Notes: a model not told the origin generated them from the letters alone. Shown: positions 1 to 9,827, counted from the first letter of the stretch. The stretch is DNA of 64,000 bases from Streptomyces sp. TRM68367 (GCF_014495685.1 NZ_JACTVI010000002.1:67489-131488), one strand, 5' to 3'. Numbers and translations: made by a program.

Positions 1-221
1 TTCTGACCGCGCTCTACCTGTTCAGAGGAGTACGCCGGTTCTGCTTCACGAGCACTGGGCTCGATCCAATCCGTCATGGCTCGGAACGTAGATTGGGGGA
101 CTGACAATCCTTCGTGCTGCACAACCCGTTCGGCCTAATCGGCCCCCTGCGGTGCAGGACGGTTCACCCATTCGGCGGGCATGGCTCTCGAAATCCGTTG
201 GACTGCGTCCCCAGATGGATG

Positions 222-719
222 TCAGCGGAAGGGATTCTCCGTCGGGCGGTCCTGCTCCGTGGCTGCGTCGAGGAGTTCGAGCACGTCGGTGCCCTCTGCG
301 TCGCGCTGGTCGATCCACCACCCGGCGCGGGTGATGGCGCGGGCCTTCTCCTCCAGCTCCGCCCAGTCCGCCTCGTCCCAACTCCCCTCCACGACCAGCG
401 CGGTGTGCGCGGCCGTCATCAGCTGGTGGCGGGAGCGCTCGCCCCAGTCCAGGGCCTTGGCCGGGCCTTCCAACTGCGGCATGTCGAACTGCTTCGCCCA
501 CGCGACGGCAGCCTCCTGCTCAGCGGCGCGCTTGGCCGCGAGCCACTCCTCCTTGGACTCGGTGTCGGCGTCGCGCGCCGCCTTCCAGCAGTCGGCGCAG
601 TCCTTGGCTGAGAGCCAGCGGGCGAACCCTGCCCGCTTGTCGGCAGGACGGCCGGACAGGTCATGAACCACCTGGTGGGAGCACGCGTGCTCCACTGTCC
701 AATGCGTACGGACGGCCAT
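222..719 (-). CDS. hypothetical plasmid protein with Cys/His cluster
   Basis: Encodes 165 residues from an ATG preceded by GGAG at a good distance. The N-terminal part has C13, H15, C41 and C44 in an arrangement that could bind zinc; the rest is charged and predicted helical (many E/A/K/W residues, about 60-150). No known enzymatic motif is visible. It is the last gene of the long minus-strand operon within this window, about 50 bp beyond the frameshifted transporter gene. The zinc-binding idea is inference from the Cys/His spacing only. Confidence 0.6.
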   Translation of the reverse strand: MAVRTHWTVEHACSHQVVHDLSGRPADKRAGFARWLSAKDCADCWKAARDADTESKEEWLAAKRAAEQEAAVAWAKQFDMPQLEGPAKALDWGERSRHQLMTAAHTALVVEGSWDEADWAELEEKARAITRAGWWIDQRDAEGTDVLELLDAATEQDRPTENPFR

Positions 720-767
720 AAATGGATCTCCTAAAAAGGGTTGGAAAGTGGGGGTGTTGCGCCCGGA

Positions 768-2037
768 TCAGGGCGTCTTGTGCCGGCCTCGGAGCGGGCG
801 GCGGTGCCGGCCGCACTGCATGTGTCCGGTGGGGCCGAGACGTCGGCGAGCGGCGAGAAGGACGGTGAGAGCGAAGGCCGCGCCGGCGGCGGGGAGCGCA
901 GCGCTGGCGAGAGGCTGCTCGGCGAGGCGTCCGGCGAGGGCGGTGCCGGCGGACTGCCCGGCGCCGATCGCGAGGATCAGCCACGCGTACGCCTCGCTGG
1001 AGCGGCCTGCGGGGGTGAGGGCGTCAGTGGTGACGTAGGCGCAGGCGACCACGATGGTCAGGAACGCACCGGGCACGGTGACCGCGGCGGTGGCCGCATA
1101 CGGGGCCGGAAGGGCAAGGAGCGGGAGCCACCCGGCCAGGAACGCGGCTGTGGCGATGATCAGTCGCCTGGTGGTGGTGCCGGTCCAGGTGCGGCTTCCG
1201 TAGATGAGGCCGCCGAGGAAGGCGCCGGTGGAGAACGCGGCGGGGATGATGCCCGAGAGCATGTCCTGGTGGTGGTGCTCGGCCATGGAGATGGACCACA
1301 CGTTCATGGCTCCGATCGCGAACCCGATGCCGGTGAGGGAAACGAGCAGCAACAACGCGGCAGGGGTGGCCAACTGCCGAGCCGGGGCCGCGTCCTGCCC
1401 CACGAACGGTTCGGGTCGCCAGCGTCGCGACGGCGGAGCGAGGGCGACCGCGGCGGTGCCGGCCAGGCCGAGAGCTGCGGTGACGGCGAGCGCGACGGCG
1501 GGGTTGTAGGCGGAGGCGACCGCGGCCACGAGCAGGGGGCCGACGATGTACAGCAGGCCCTGCGTGCCGGTGTCGAGCGCGAGCGCGGCGTGCCGCAGCC
1601 GAGGGTCTGGCAGCACGCTCGGCCACAGCGCCCGGAGTCCGGCCTCCAGGGGAGGCGTGGTCAGGCCGCCGGCGACGACGATGCCCGTGGCGAGGCCCGG
1701 TCCGCCGTACGGTCCGGCCAGGGGCAGAGCCACCAGGAGGGCCGAGTTGAGCAGGGCGGCCGGAAGGTGCACCGCGCTCTGGCCGTGGCGGTCCATGAGG
1801 CGTCCCTTGACCGGCTGGGCCAAGCGCGGACGACAGGCCGTACAGGGCGCTGAGCAGCCCGCCGAAGGCGATGCTGCCGCCGCTCGCGGTGGCCCACAGA
1901 AGGATCGCGACGGGCGCCATGCCGTTGGGAAGCCGGCCGGTGAGGGTGCCGCCGAGGAGGCGGGCGACGTACGGGCTGCCCAGCACCGCGCCGTAGGAGA
2001 TGCGCGGTGCCGGGGCCGGGGATGCGGTCAGGGACAA
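768..2037 (-). pseudogene. MFS transporter, interrupted by a single-base frameshift
   Basis: Two overlapping frames together encode one 12-helix-like major facilitator protein of normal length (about 420 residues). The first frame starts at a TTG at 2037 with upstream GGAG and covers the first helices; the second continues from about 1820 with AQPVKGRLMDRHGQ, the cytoplasmic loop typical after helix 2-3, through the remaining helices to 768. The junction lies in GCGCTTGGCC, where one extra base breaks the frame. A substrate cannot be inferred; as a neighbour of the glycosyltransferase and lipoprotein genes it could export a small molecule. Either the gene is dead or the base is a sequencing error. 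Confidence 0.75.
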
Positions 2038-2055
2038 CGGGTGCTTTCTCCGTGC

Positions 2056-3246
2056 TTAGCGGTGGCGGGCGGGCGTGCTGGCACGGGGCGGCGGCGTGGG
2101 TGGTGCGGTGTCCACGGCCGGACGCGGGCGGACGCGCAGCACGGGGGTGCGGTGCGGCGGCAGGACGGCGACGGTCGCGCCGAGGTCCTCGGCCGCCTCC
2201 TCGACTTCGCGGGTGAGGAACTCGATCTGCCGGCCCAGCGCCGAGAGACGGGCGGCGATCTGGCGGCCCTGAACGGCCTCCAGCGCGCTGGCGAACTGGC
2301 CGCTGGTCTCCAGGAGTTCCTGGAGACGGACCATCGGGCCCGGGGTGTAGCCGCGCTGGACGGCGCCGAGGAGAGCTTCGGAGGCGTCTCCTGCGGTCTG
2401 GCCTTCGACGACGTCGCGGATGAGTTCCTGCAGCGACACCTCCGGGACCGGCGCTGGGCGGTTGAACCGGGAGACGTCCGCGCGCAGCACGCCGGGCGGG
2501 ACCGGGGCAGGTAGTACCTTTCCTGCCTCGTATTCGTGGGCGTAGTGCCCGATCACCTGCCAGCCCGGTGCGTCCGGGTCGCCTCGTAGCGCGACCAGCG
2601 TCGAGTCCTCGTTCTCGATGAGGTGGGCGAGGGTGATCGGCTGGCCGTCGGCGGCGTACCACGACTCGGTCAGCTCCAACTCGCCTCGCCTCTGCGCGAC
2701 CTGGGCCCTCTCGGTCCACGTCTGCTGTTCCTCGTCGGTCAGCGGGGCCTTGTGGTGGTGGTGTTTGTTCTGGTCGGCGAGGTCGCTGGCGATGAAGCTG
2801 TGATCCGCCCAGGCGGTGAGGTGCGGCCACAGGGCCGAGTGCTGCGCGCGTTCCGCCGGGGAGCCGGGGGCGGCCGGCCGGTCGAGGGCCCGGCGGATCT
2901 CGGCGGCGGAGGCGGCCAGGCCGTCCAGCACGGCCCGCCACCCGGCGAGGTACCGGGCGGGTGGCAGCTCGTCGAGTGCACGGCGGGCGGCGTCGAGCAG
3001 AGTGTCGGCGTGCGGGGCGAGGTGTGTGGTGTACGCCTCCACCGCCGCCCTGTTGCGGTGGGCGCGAGCGGCTGCCGCGGCGTCTGCGTGGACGGTGCGG
3101 CCGTAGCGGTCGCATGTCATGTCGAGCGCGACCTCGCTCTCGCGGTCGATGACCGCCATCCGCAGCCGGAAGGTGCGTGCACCGTCCGTGAGTTCCGGTG
3201 TCACCGGGACGGAGCCGTCCGGGGTCGGATTGCTCGCGGGCGTCAT
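2056..3246 (-). CDS. hypothetical helical plasmid protein, 396 aa
   Basis: An uninterrupted 396-residue frame starting at ATG, whose start overlaps the stop of the upstream gene by four bases (ATGA), indicating translational coupling. It is rich in Ala, Arg and Glu with long predicted helices (about 60-130 and 270-350) and a Pro-rich C-terminus. No signal peptide, membrane segment or catalytic motif is recognised. Its place in the transfer operon suggests an accessory plasmid role, but no function can be given. Confidence 0.65.
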   Translation of the reverse strand: MTPASNPTPDGSVPVTPELTDGARTFRLRMAVIDRESEVALDMTCDRYGRTVHADAAAAARAHRNRAAVEAYTTHLAPHADTLLDAARRALDELPPARYLAGWRAVLDGLAASAAEIRRALDRPAAPGSPAERAQHSALWPHLTAWADHSFIASDLADQNKHHHHKAPLTDEEQQTWTERAQVAQRRGELELTESWYAADGQPITLAHLIENEDSTLVALRGDPDAPGWQVIGHYAHEYEAGKVLPAPVPPGVLRADVSRFNRPAPVPEVSLQELIRDVVEGQTAGDASEALLGAVQRGYTPGPMVRLQELLETSGQFASALEAVQGRQIAARLSALGRQIEFLTREVEEAAEDLGATVAVLPPHRTPVLRVRPRPAVDTAPPTPPPRASTPARHR

Positions 3247-3701
3247 CGGGACCGTCCACTGCCCGAGGCCGTCAGGTGGACGGTCGGTGCGTAGGTGGGC
3301 TTCGGCGGGATCGGCCGGGCCGAGGGCGGGGAAGTGGTGGGCGGTGTGGCGCGCTGCGTCGTTCGGCCGGCGGCGGCTTGGGCGAGACGGCTGCGGCGCT
3401 CCTGGAGCCCGTTCGGCGGGACCGGGCGTGGTGGGCCGGCGGAGAGGGACGGGTCGAGGCGAATGTCGGCCTGCACGGTGTAGCCCTGGCGGCGCAGATC
3501 GTGGACGGCCTGGCGGGTGCGGCGGGGGCCGTCGCGCTCGGGCTCGCTGAGCCGGTACAGCCCGGGTTCTTCGGGAACGGGCTCGAACTGCTCGCGTTCC
3601 AGGTACCAGTGGGCGAGGTGCGCGGGCATGGAGGCGGTGAAGGAGGCGACGAAGCCGTGCGTGTCGTGGTCGCCGAAGACGAAGTGGGTGCTGGGTTGCA
3701 A
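3243..3701 (-). CDS. hypothetical plasmid protein (DUF317-like fragment?)
   Basis: 152 residues from a TTG start chosen because GAGGAG lies about 12 bases upstream and because the recognisable protein begins there (THFVFGDHDTHGFVASFTAS). The segment FVASFTASMPAHLAHWYLERE resembles one strand-helix unit of DUF317-type Streptomyces plasmid proteins, although it is too short to be sure. The C-terminus is Pro/Arg-rich. Its stop overlaps the next gene start by four bases. Confidence 0.55.
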   Translation of the reverse strand: MQPSTHFVFGDHDTHGFVASFTASMPAHLAHWYLEREQFEPVPEEPGLYRLSEPERDGPRRTRQAVHDLRRQGYTVQADIRLDPSLSAGPPRPVPPNGLQERRSRLAQAAAGRTTQRATPPTTSPPSARPIPPKPTYAPTVHLTASGSGRSR

Positions 3702-3739
3702 GGGGGCGGGGTACTCCTCACGTTGTCGGGGTGGAGCTC

Positions 3740-4845
3740 TCAGTGGCTGCGGTGCGCGGGGCGGGCCGCAGCGAGGGGGCGGACCGGCGCGGCGACGGGG
3801 AGGGCCGGTCGGCGGTGGGGTGCGCTCACGCGGGCCTGGCGCAAGAAGATCCCGCCGTCGGTGAGCCAGGTCTCGATGGCTGGCCACGCGCGGGCACGGC
3901 GCTCCTGCGGGGCGAGGAGGCTGCCCTGGACGACGTCGTCCAACAGGGTCTCGGCATCAATCACGGCGTCGGCCAGGCGGGACAGCGTCGCGGCGTCGTC
4001 GGGCCACGGGCTGCTGGCGGGACGGCACCGGTCGATCAGTGTCGGGGCGTGGTCGACGACGGTGAGGAAACGGCGCCAGGCGTGGTCGAGGAACTCCTCG
4101 GTCGCGGAGCCGAGGGCGGCGGCGCTCAGCGGGGTGGCGTCGCTGTAGCGGCCGGAAGCGACCATGGTCTGCCAGGTGTTCTGCTCGGAGCGGATGCCGC
4201 TGAGTACGGCGGCGATGGCTGCGGTCGGCGGGCGTGGACGGCCTGCTCGTAGGAGGGCAGGTACCGGTCGGCGACGGCCTGGGCCGCCCGGCCGGCGAAC
4301 GAGGGCACGACGACACTGCGCGGAGCGTGCGGATCGCCGTAGCCCTCTTCGAGCCCTTCCGGAGCGAAGGCGCCGACCAGATAGTCGAGTTGACGGCCGG
4401 GGCGCTCGACGAACAACAGCATGGTGCCCTGCACCATGTCGGTGAGCGTGGCGGCGTAGGGAATCCGCTCGCTCTGCAGGACACGGCCGAGTCCGCCGCT
4501 GTCCCAGACCCAGGGCACCAGGTCTTCCTGCCAGGCGGGATGCGAGTAGATCTCGACCGAGGCATGCCACTGGCCGGGCAGGTGGCACGCGAAGTCGCGG
4601 GCGGCATCGCCGATGAAGCGCCGGCTGCTCGCATGCACGCTGGTGCCGTGCCGCTTCGCGCACCTGACCAGGTCGACCACGGTGGTACCGGTGCCGTCCG
4701 CAGGCAGGTGGTAGACGCCCTCGTCGTCCCGCCGGAATCCGCTCTCCGCGAGGGCGGTGTGCGCCCACGGGTACTGCTCGCCCGAGGCGATGGCGACAAT
4801 CCCGGACTCCCGGCTGTGCGACAGGATGATCAGCGCCTCAGCCAT
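3740..4845 (-). pseudogene. hypothetical plasmid protein, frameshifted
   Basis: The first frame (ATG at 4845, overlapping the glycosyltransferase stop by eight bases) encodes about 205 residues ending in YEQAVHAR, and a second frame continues with PPTAAIAAVLSGIRSEQNTW to a stop at 3740. The join is near 4222-4230 in GCCCGCCGACCGC, where one base appears to be missing. Restored, the protein would be about 368 residues, globular, with no recognised motif. As with the MFS gene, this is either a real mutation or an assembly error. The continuity of protein-like composition across the join supports a single ancestral gene. Confidence 0.65.
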
Positions 4846-5602
4846 GGACCAGGTCCTCACCGCGGCGCACGACGGAGCGCAGGCTGCGGCCGTAGGCCCA
4901 AGCGTGCTCCCGGGCCGCCGCCTCCAGCTGGTCGTATCCGACCTGGGCCGTCATCTGCCCGTCCCATTTGCGATATCTGTACACGGGGACCGGCAGCAGG
5001 ATTCCGGGCGCGAGAGCGGTCACGCCGAGGGCCGCGCAGTAGTCCTCGCCCTGGACGAGGCCGCCCATCGGAGCGGCGCGCACGAGGTCGGTGCGGGCGA
5101 GGATCGTGGTCGGCCCGATGGGGATGGTGTTCGCCGGCGACTTCCAGTACGTCCACACGTCGCCGGCCTCGTGGCGGCCGGGCGGTGTGGGACATCGCCA
5201 CAGGGTGGTCGAGCCGTCGGGGTGCTGGTCCTCGCTCCATCCCGCACACCAGCCGACCCCGGTGGACTCCAGGGCGTTCAGCCGCACAGACATGGCGTCG
5301 TCGGTGAACTCGTCATCGTCATCAGCCCAGTTGGTGTACCGGGTGCGGACGTGGGCGAGGGACAGATTTCGGGCGCAGGCGGCGCCGACCGGACGGGGCA
5401 GCACCAGCGTGCGGACGCGGGAATCCTGCGCGAGCGAGGCCGGCAGGCGATCAGGTGAGGCCCCGTCGAGCGCGATCACGGCCTCCCACGGCACGGACTG
5501 CCGGGTGAGGCTGGCGTGCATGGCGGTCAGGTAGCCGAGCCGGTCTTCACGCAGGCGGCTGGCGATGACGACGGTGATCAGGGGTGTGGTGTGCGGGGGC
5601 AG
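4838..5602 (-). CDS. family 2-like glycosyltransferase
   Basis: Starts, by my reading, at a CTG codon six bases after GGAG; an ATG start at 5521 would remove the first beta strand (LITVVIASRLRED), which is the nucleotide-sugar binding strand of the GT-A fold. The acidic run NWADDDDEFTDD is the metal-binding DxD-type motif expected after the fourth strand. 254 residues in total, a normal size for a small cytoplasmic GT-A enzyme. The sugar donor and acceptor are unknown. It lies in a transfer operon next to a lipoprotein gene, so modification of an envelope or small-molecule target is possible but not shown. Confidence 0.75.
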   Translation of the reverse strand: MPPHTTPLITVVIASRLREDRLGYLTAMHASLTRQSVPWEAVIALDGASPDRLPASLAQDSRVRTLVLPRPVGAACARNLSLAHVRTRYTNWADDDDEFTDDAMSVRLNALESTGVGWCAGWSEDQHPDGSTTLWRCPTPPGRHEAGDVWTYWKSPANTIPIGPTTILARTDLVRAAPMGGLVQGEDYCAALGVTALAPGILLPVPVYRYRKWDGQMTAQVGYDQLEAAAREHAWAYGRSLRSVVRRGEDLVHG

Positions 5603-5631
5603 GGAAGGCTCCGGGGGAGACGAGAGGGGGA

Positions 5632-6222
5632 CTAGCGGCGCGTGGCGGGGCGCGGGGTGCCGGCCTTCGCCGGGGCTGCGGCGGGTGCGCTCGGGGGCGG
5701 CGTGCTGCGCGATGCCCGGATAGCCGGTGCGGGGTCGAGGGAGGACCAGGCCGCCGGGTGGTCGTTGAAGGCGGTGCGCGGGTCGATGGCCCAGTCCACG
5801 ACGGGGCCGATGTCCTCATAGAGGAGGCTGATCACCTCGATGCCCTCCTGGTGCAGGACGTAGCCCCACTGCATGTCCTGCTCGCCCGCGGTCTCGTCGG
5901 TGACCGACATGCGCACCGGCGGGGAGCCGTCCGGGGCGATCAGGTGGTCGAGGGTACGGCTGGGCCACTGCTCGCCGCCGGTCAGCGCGGCCACGAGCGC
6001 GGGCGGGGCGTCATCGAGGAGATCGGTGCCCAGCTCCTCCCAGCCGACGGCGACGTCGTCGATGAGGTGACGGGACATGGCCTCCACGTCGCGACCGAAC
6101 TTGTACTGGTAGGCGGCCAGGAGCAGCGGGAGGCGGTGGCTGGGTATGCCGTCGAGCTGGACGTGGATGCCGCTGTACCCCGTGCCGGTGGTGGGGCGGG
6201 CGATGAAGGAACGTGTGGACAG
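5632..6222 (-). CDS. hypothetical plasmid protein, 196 aa
   Basis: Start placed at a CTG (CTGTCCACA) six bases after GGAG; the longer reading from ATG at 6273 would add 17 low-complexity residues. The core (HVQLDGIPSHRLPLLLAAYQ through DIGPVVDWAIDP, about residues 15-140) looks globular with a mixed alpha/beta composition; the tail is Pro/Ala-rich. I do not recognise the family. It sits directly upstream of the glycosyltransferase gene, about 29 bp away. Confidence 0.6.
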   Translation of the reverse strand: MSTRSFIARPTTGTGYSGIHVQLDGIPSHRLPLLLAAYQYKFGRDVEAMSRHLIDDVAVGWEELGTDLLDDAPPALVAALTGGEQWPSRTLDHLIAPDGSPPVRMSVTDETAGEQDMQWGYVLHQEGIEVISLLYEDIGPVVDWAIDPRTAFNDHPAAWSSLDPAPAIRASRSTPPPSAPAAAPAKAGTPRPATRR

Positions 6223-6303
6223 GGGGGATCTCCAGATCGAGCAAGGAAGCGGGGGACGTTGGGCGGCCGTCAAGGTGGCGCGCGGCGCGTCAGGGTGGTG
6301 CGT

Positions 6304-7371
6304 CTACGCGCGGCCCGACCAGGAGGCGACCGGGGGACCGGAGGCGTCGGTGCGGGCGCAGGTGTAGCCGATCAGTCGGGACGGTTCGGCCTTCGCGGGG
6401 ACGGTGGCGGCGTCGTTGCACACGAACGTGTACTGGATGGAGCTGCGCGGCACGTCGTGGAGCCACGCCCGGTCCTCCTTGCCGGGGTTGATCTGCAGGC
6501 CGGAGTGCGCGACGGCGTCGGTCTGGGTGTGCGTGTGAGAGAAGAGGATCAACGCGCCGCCGTCGGTGGTCTTGAGCGCGTAGGCGTCCTTGTAGCGGTT
6601 GGCGGCACCGGCGAAGACGGTGGTGCCCTGCTTCCCGAAGCGGCTGCCGGTCTTGTCGTGGACCTCGATCTGCCGCTTGCTCGCCTTGGTCGGGGCGAAG
6701 ACCTTCGTCCCGGTGTTCGCGCCTCCGGTGGCGAAGTTGTCGAGGATCGCGGTGCGCAGCAGCTTGGCGTCGGCAGCGAGGTGCTTGTTGCCGTCGGCGG
6801 TGACGGCCGTTGCGTATCCGTCGTGGTCGAGGGCGATGTCCGGCAGGTCCGGGCTGTCGAGGTCGACGACGGAGACCATCTCCCAGCGCTTGTGCTGGGG
6901 GCGTTCCGCGAACACGGCCAACCGCGAGGGGGCCTTGCCCTTCTGGTCCGAGAGCGCGGCAGCGAACCAGCGGTCCTGTCCGGCTCCCAGGCGCGGGATG
7001 TACAGCTTGGCGTCCGCGGAGTCGTAGGACCACGGCTTGTACGGCTTGCGGTCTGCCGCGGGGAGCCCTTCGGTCTCGGTGTAGTCCGAGACGGACATCG
7101 CGTACAGCGGGCCGTCCTCGACCGTGTCGAGCAGGGCGCGGTTCCGGTCGGCGTTGGCCTGATTGTTGATCTTGGAGTAGTGGGTGATCTGGGCGAGTGC
7201 CGCCTTCTTCGTCAGGGCCGGCTGGGCGGTCGGCGTGGGGGAGGCGGTGTGCGTGGCCCGGGCGGTGGCGGGGGCGTCGGCGCTGCCGGAAGAAGCGCAG
7301 GCGGTCGCGGTCAGTGTGACGGACACGGCGGCGGAGAGCAGCAGGGCGGTGTGGCGGGCGGAGGTGTGCAA
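6304..7371 (-). CDS. secreted lipoprotein of unknown function
   Basis: 355 residues with a textbook lipoprotein signal: basic MHTSARH, a hydrophobic stretch, and a lipobox ending TATAC with Cys about residue 25, followed by a Ser/Thr/Ala/Pro-rich linker. The mature domain (from about residue 50) is soluble and mixed alpha/beta. It would be anchored to the outer face of the membrane. Within a conjugation operon such lipoproteins can be part of the surface apparatus or an entry-exclusion factor, but nothing here decides between these. Confidence 0.7.
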   Translation of the reverse strand: MHTSARHTALLLSAAVSVTLTATACASSGSADAPATARATHTASPTPTAQPALTKKAALAQITHYSKINNQANADRNRALLDTVEDGPLYAMSVSDYTETEGLPAADRKPYKPWSYDSADAKLYIPRLGAGQDRWFAAALSDQKGKAPSRLAVFAERPQHKRWEMVSVVDLDSPDLPDIALDHDGYATAVTADGNKHLAADAKLLRTAILDNFATGGANTGTKVFAPTKASKRQIEVHDKTGSRFGKQGTTVFAGAANRYKDAYALKTTDGGALILFSHTHTQTDAVAHSGLQINPGKEDRAWLHDVPRSSIQYTFVCNDAATVPAKAEPSRLIGYTCARTDASGPPVASWSGRA

Positions 7372-7403
7372 GGGAATGAGGATGCTCCGGGGAAGGGGGC
7401 GGG

Positions 7404-7934
7404 TCAGCGGTTACGGGATGCGGCAGAGGAAGCGGCGGGCGGGCGCGGCGCGGTCACGGCGGGCGTCACCTGGGTGTCGGCGGCAGCGCGCAGTTGCTTC
7501 GCGGCGCGGGCGAGGTGTGTACGGGCGTCACCGATGCGGTCCACTAGCCCCTGGTGTGCGGTGGCGATCGACCGGTCGCCGGCGGGGCTGGTCGGCTGGT
7601 GGGTGAGGTGGGTCAGGAGGCCGAGGTGGTGGACGGCGGCGCCGAGGACGGCGAGCGCGGCACCGACTGGCTGGGCGGCGCTGGCCAGCGCGAGGGTGGT
7701 GCGGCGGTCGGTGGCCGTGGGCTGGTGGGGGTAGCGGATGGTGGCCCGGTGGCGGAAGGCGCTCTCTCCGACCAGGTAGCCCAGCAGGCGGGCCAGATGG
7801 CGGACTTCATCGTCCAGGATCTCGCTCAACCCCGGGTCCGGGCGGATCTGGTCGGTGAGCGGGAGGTGGTCGGCCACGGTGTTGAGCCGGTCGGCTACGT
7901 CGTGCAGCAGCATCCGCTGGTCAAGATCGGACAG
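7404..7934 (-). CDS. hypothetical helical protein, 176 aa
   Basis: Start assigned to CTG (CTGTCCGATCTTGAC) six bases after GGAG, which avoids a long overlap with the upstream gene ending at 7964. The product is almost entirely helical (LLHDVADRLNTVADHL, DDEVRHLARLLGYL, RIGDARTHLARAAKQL) with amphipathic heptads, so a helical bundle is likely. No catalytic motif. One of a run of helical proteins between 7.4 and 12.9 kb that may be functionally related. Confidence 0.6.
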   Translation of the reverse strand: MSDLDQRMLLHDVADRLNTVADHLPLTDQIRPDPGLSEILDDEVRHLARLLGYLVGESAFRHRATIRYPHQPTATDRRTTLALASAAQPVGAALAVLGAAVHHLGLLTHLTHQPTSPAGDRSIATAHQGLVDRIGDARTHLARAAKQLRAAADTQVTPAVTAPRPPAASSAASRNR

Positions 7935-7963
7935 AAGCAGCTCCAGGATGCGGGGGCGGGGCT

Positions 7964-8758
7964 CTACCGTCGCGCGGCTGCTGGTGAGTTCGTGGGTGGC
8001 GGCTGTGCGCCGAGCGATGCCGTGAGCGGGCGGCCCGGCCGGGCGGGGGCGGCGGTCGGGGCGGCGTGGCGGAAGTCGACGCCGATGCCCTGGGCGGTGA
8101 GATGCCGAACGGCGGTCTGGATGAGCAGGGCGCGGTCGGTGGTGCTGTAGGAGGCGGGCAGCACGAACGCCGACTCGTGCGGGCTGTACTGGAAGTAGCA
8201 GCCGTACAGCACGGTGCGCGCTTCGGCGGGCACGCTCGCGTACGGCGCTCCCACCACGCCGTCGGGGTACCAGATCAGTGTGAGGCTCTGGGCGACCTCC
8301 GGTGCGGCAGGACGGTGCGGCGGCTCGGGCTGGAGGCGGGCGTTGTGGTGGACCGCGTCCAGGGCCTCGTGGAAGCGGGGCAGCAAACGGCGCGTGACTG
8401 CGGCGGCGGCGCGAACCGGATCGTGGGGGACGGCGATGCCGTTCGGCTCGTCCACGTAGCGGAAGTGGTGTGGCTTGAAGCCCTTGGGCTCCAGCGGGGC
8501 CACCAGGAACTGGTGCGGGTACAGGGGCCGGTCGGTGACGTATAGCTGCTCGTTGCCGGGGCCGTGGAGGACGGCGTCGTGGCCGAGGACGTACTGGCTG
8601 ACGATGTAGTCGACGTGGCCGGTGTCCCAGAGCCGTTCGATGGTGGGGAACTGGTCCTCGTAGGCGGCGTGGCGGTGATACTCGCTGGTCCATGTGTCAG
8701 GCAGGCGCTCGGCGAGGGCGGTGGCGAAGGCGGACAGGTCGGTGCGGGGCTGAGGCAT
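7964..8758 (-). CDS. hypothetical plasmid protein, 264 aa
   Basis: Uninterrupted frame from ATG. The first 215 residues are globular with many aromatic residues (Trp, Tyr, His), including WTSEYHRHAAYEDQFPTIER and LIWYPDGVVGAPYASV; the last 40 are Pro/Ala-rich. No known motif recognised. Composition and length suggest a soluble cytoplasmic protein. It is co-directional and tightly spaced with its neighbours (18 bp to the next upstream gene). Confidence 0.6.
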   Translation of the reverse strand: MPQPRTDLSAFATALAERLPDTWTSEYHRHAAYEDQFPTIERLWDTGHVDYIVSQYVLGHDAVLHGPGNEQLYVTDRPLYPHQFLVAPLEPKGFKPHHFRYVDEPNGIAVPHDPVRAAAAVTRRLLPRFHEALDAVHHNARLQPEPPHRPAAPEVAQSLTLIWYPDGVVGAPYASVPAEARTVLYGCYFQYSPHESAFVLPASYSTTDRALLIQTAVRHLTAQGIGVDFRHAAPTAAPARPGRPLTASLGAQPPPTNSPAAARR

Positions 8759-8775
8759 GGGCTCCTGAGGTGTTG

Positions 8776-9204
8776 TCAGCGGGTACGGCCAGAGGGCGGT
8801 GCGGATGACGGGGGCGTAGGTGCCGGGCGGCTGGGCGGGGTGCGGGCCGTGCCGTAGTAGATGGCCACGGCCTCCTGCCAGCTCCGGCGCGGCGGGGTCG
8901 CCAGGGCCCGCATGTGGTCGGCGGCGACGTGCAGGTCTTCACCGAGAGCGCGCATCGTGCCGGCGGCCCGCTGGAAGCGGTGGTAGAGGTCGAAGCCGTC
9001 GTGACGTTCGGATGCCTTGGCCGTCATAGCTGCCGCTTCGAAGAGTCCTTCGATCGATGCGAGGAGTCCCTCCGTCGGCTCCAGGACCTGGTCGAGGAGT
9101 TGGGCGGCTTCGTCGTACGAGCGGGCCGCGTTGAGCCGGTCGGTGAGATCGCGCACGGCGTGGGCGGCGTACGGGTCTGTCGGGGTGTCGGACTGGGGCG
9201 GCAG
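8776..9204 (-). CDS. helical plasmid protein, paralogue of the 11.1 kb gene
   Basis: 142 residues from a CTG start eight bases after a GGAG. The central helical segment (LTDRLNAARSYDEAAQLL through LGEDLHVAADHMRALA, about 20-105) is clearly similar to the C-terminal half of the protein encoded at 11057-12001, with shared DGFDL, LGEDLH and MRALA blocks. The two genes are therefore diverged copies of one domain. The rest is a Pro/Ser tail. Function unknown. Confidence 0.6.
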   Translation of the reverse strand: MPPQSDTPTDPYAAHAVRDLTDRLNAARSYDEAAQLLDQVLEPTEGLLASIEGLFEAAAMTAKASERHDGFDLYHRFQRAAGTMRALGEDLHVAADHMRALATPPRRSWQEAVAIYYGTARTPPSRPAPTPPSSAPPSGRTR

Positions 9205-9281
9205 GTGGGTGCCTCCTCGGAGACGGAGTCGGGACGAAGCAGGAACGGGTGAGGCATTGCCGGGGACGGCGCTGCGGGCGG

Positions 9282-9827
9282 TCAGCGTCGTGGTCCGCCG
9301 GAACCGGGATGCTGCCCAGTGGGGGGCGGGGCAGGAGGCGTGCCGCGGGATCCCTGGGCTTGCTTCAGGAGCGTGTCGATGTCCGGGGACGGGTCGTAGT
9401 GGGCGCGGAGCATCTGCAGGTCGGCGTCGGCGGCCATGGCCAGGGCGGTCAGGATCCGGCTGGCGGCGTCCCTCAGCAGCACGGGCGGAGAGCCCTGGGC
9501 GGCTCCGCGGTTCTGGCGCCGCCATTGCGCGGCGGCGGCCAGGTAGTCGACGACGGTGTGGAGGAGAGGCTCGGCGGCCTCCAGCAGCGCGTTGGTGACC
9601 GTGCTGAATTCGGCGGGCGTCTCGGCAGCGGCCAGTGCGGTCAGGTAGGGGGCCAGATCCGGCACGGGCAACGGCTGTGTGGGCAAGGGGTGTTGGGTGC
9701 GGAAGCCTTCGGCGTCGCGCTTGGCCCAGCGGTGCAGGTCATCCGACGTGGCGGATCGGGTGTGGTAGGCGCGGATCTGTTCAGCGGTGCGGCCGACGTT
9801 GTCGTACAGCTCGAAATCGGGGTTCAG
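9282..9827 (-). CDS. hypothetical helical protein, 181 aa
   Basis: A reading from ATG at 9866 is possible, but a CTG (CTGAACCCCGATTTC) seven bases after AGAGGA fits the start pattern of this operon. The protein is helical (FSTVTNALLEAAEPLLHTVV, AASRILTALAMAADADLQML) and ends in a Pro/Gly-rich tail. No motif recognised. Confidence 0.55.
   Translation of the reverse strand: MNPDFELYDNVGRTAEQIRAYHTRSATSDDLHRWAKRDAEGFRTQHPLPTQPLPVPDLAPYLTALAAAETPAEFSTVTNALLEAAEPLLHTVVDYLAAAAQWRRQNRGAAQGSPPVLLRDAASRILTALAMAADADLQMLRAHYDPSPDIDTLLKQAQGSRGTPPAPPPTGQHPGSGGPRR

Noticed and set aside
741..2514. Long plus-strand open frames opposite the MFS and 396-aa genes
   Set aside because: Gly/Arg-rich, no conserved motif; mirror of the real minus-strand genes in high-GC DNA.
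5584..7734. 716-residue plus-strand frame
   Set aside because: Valine/Gly/Arg-rich artefact antisense to the lipoprotein and neighbouring genes.
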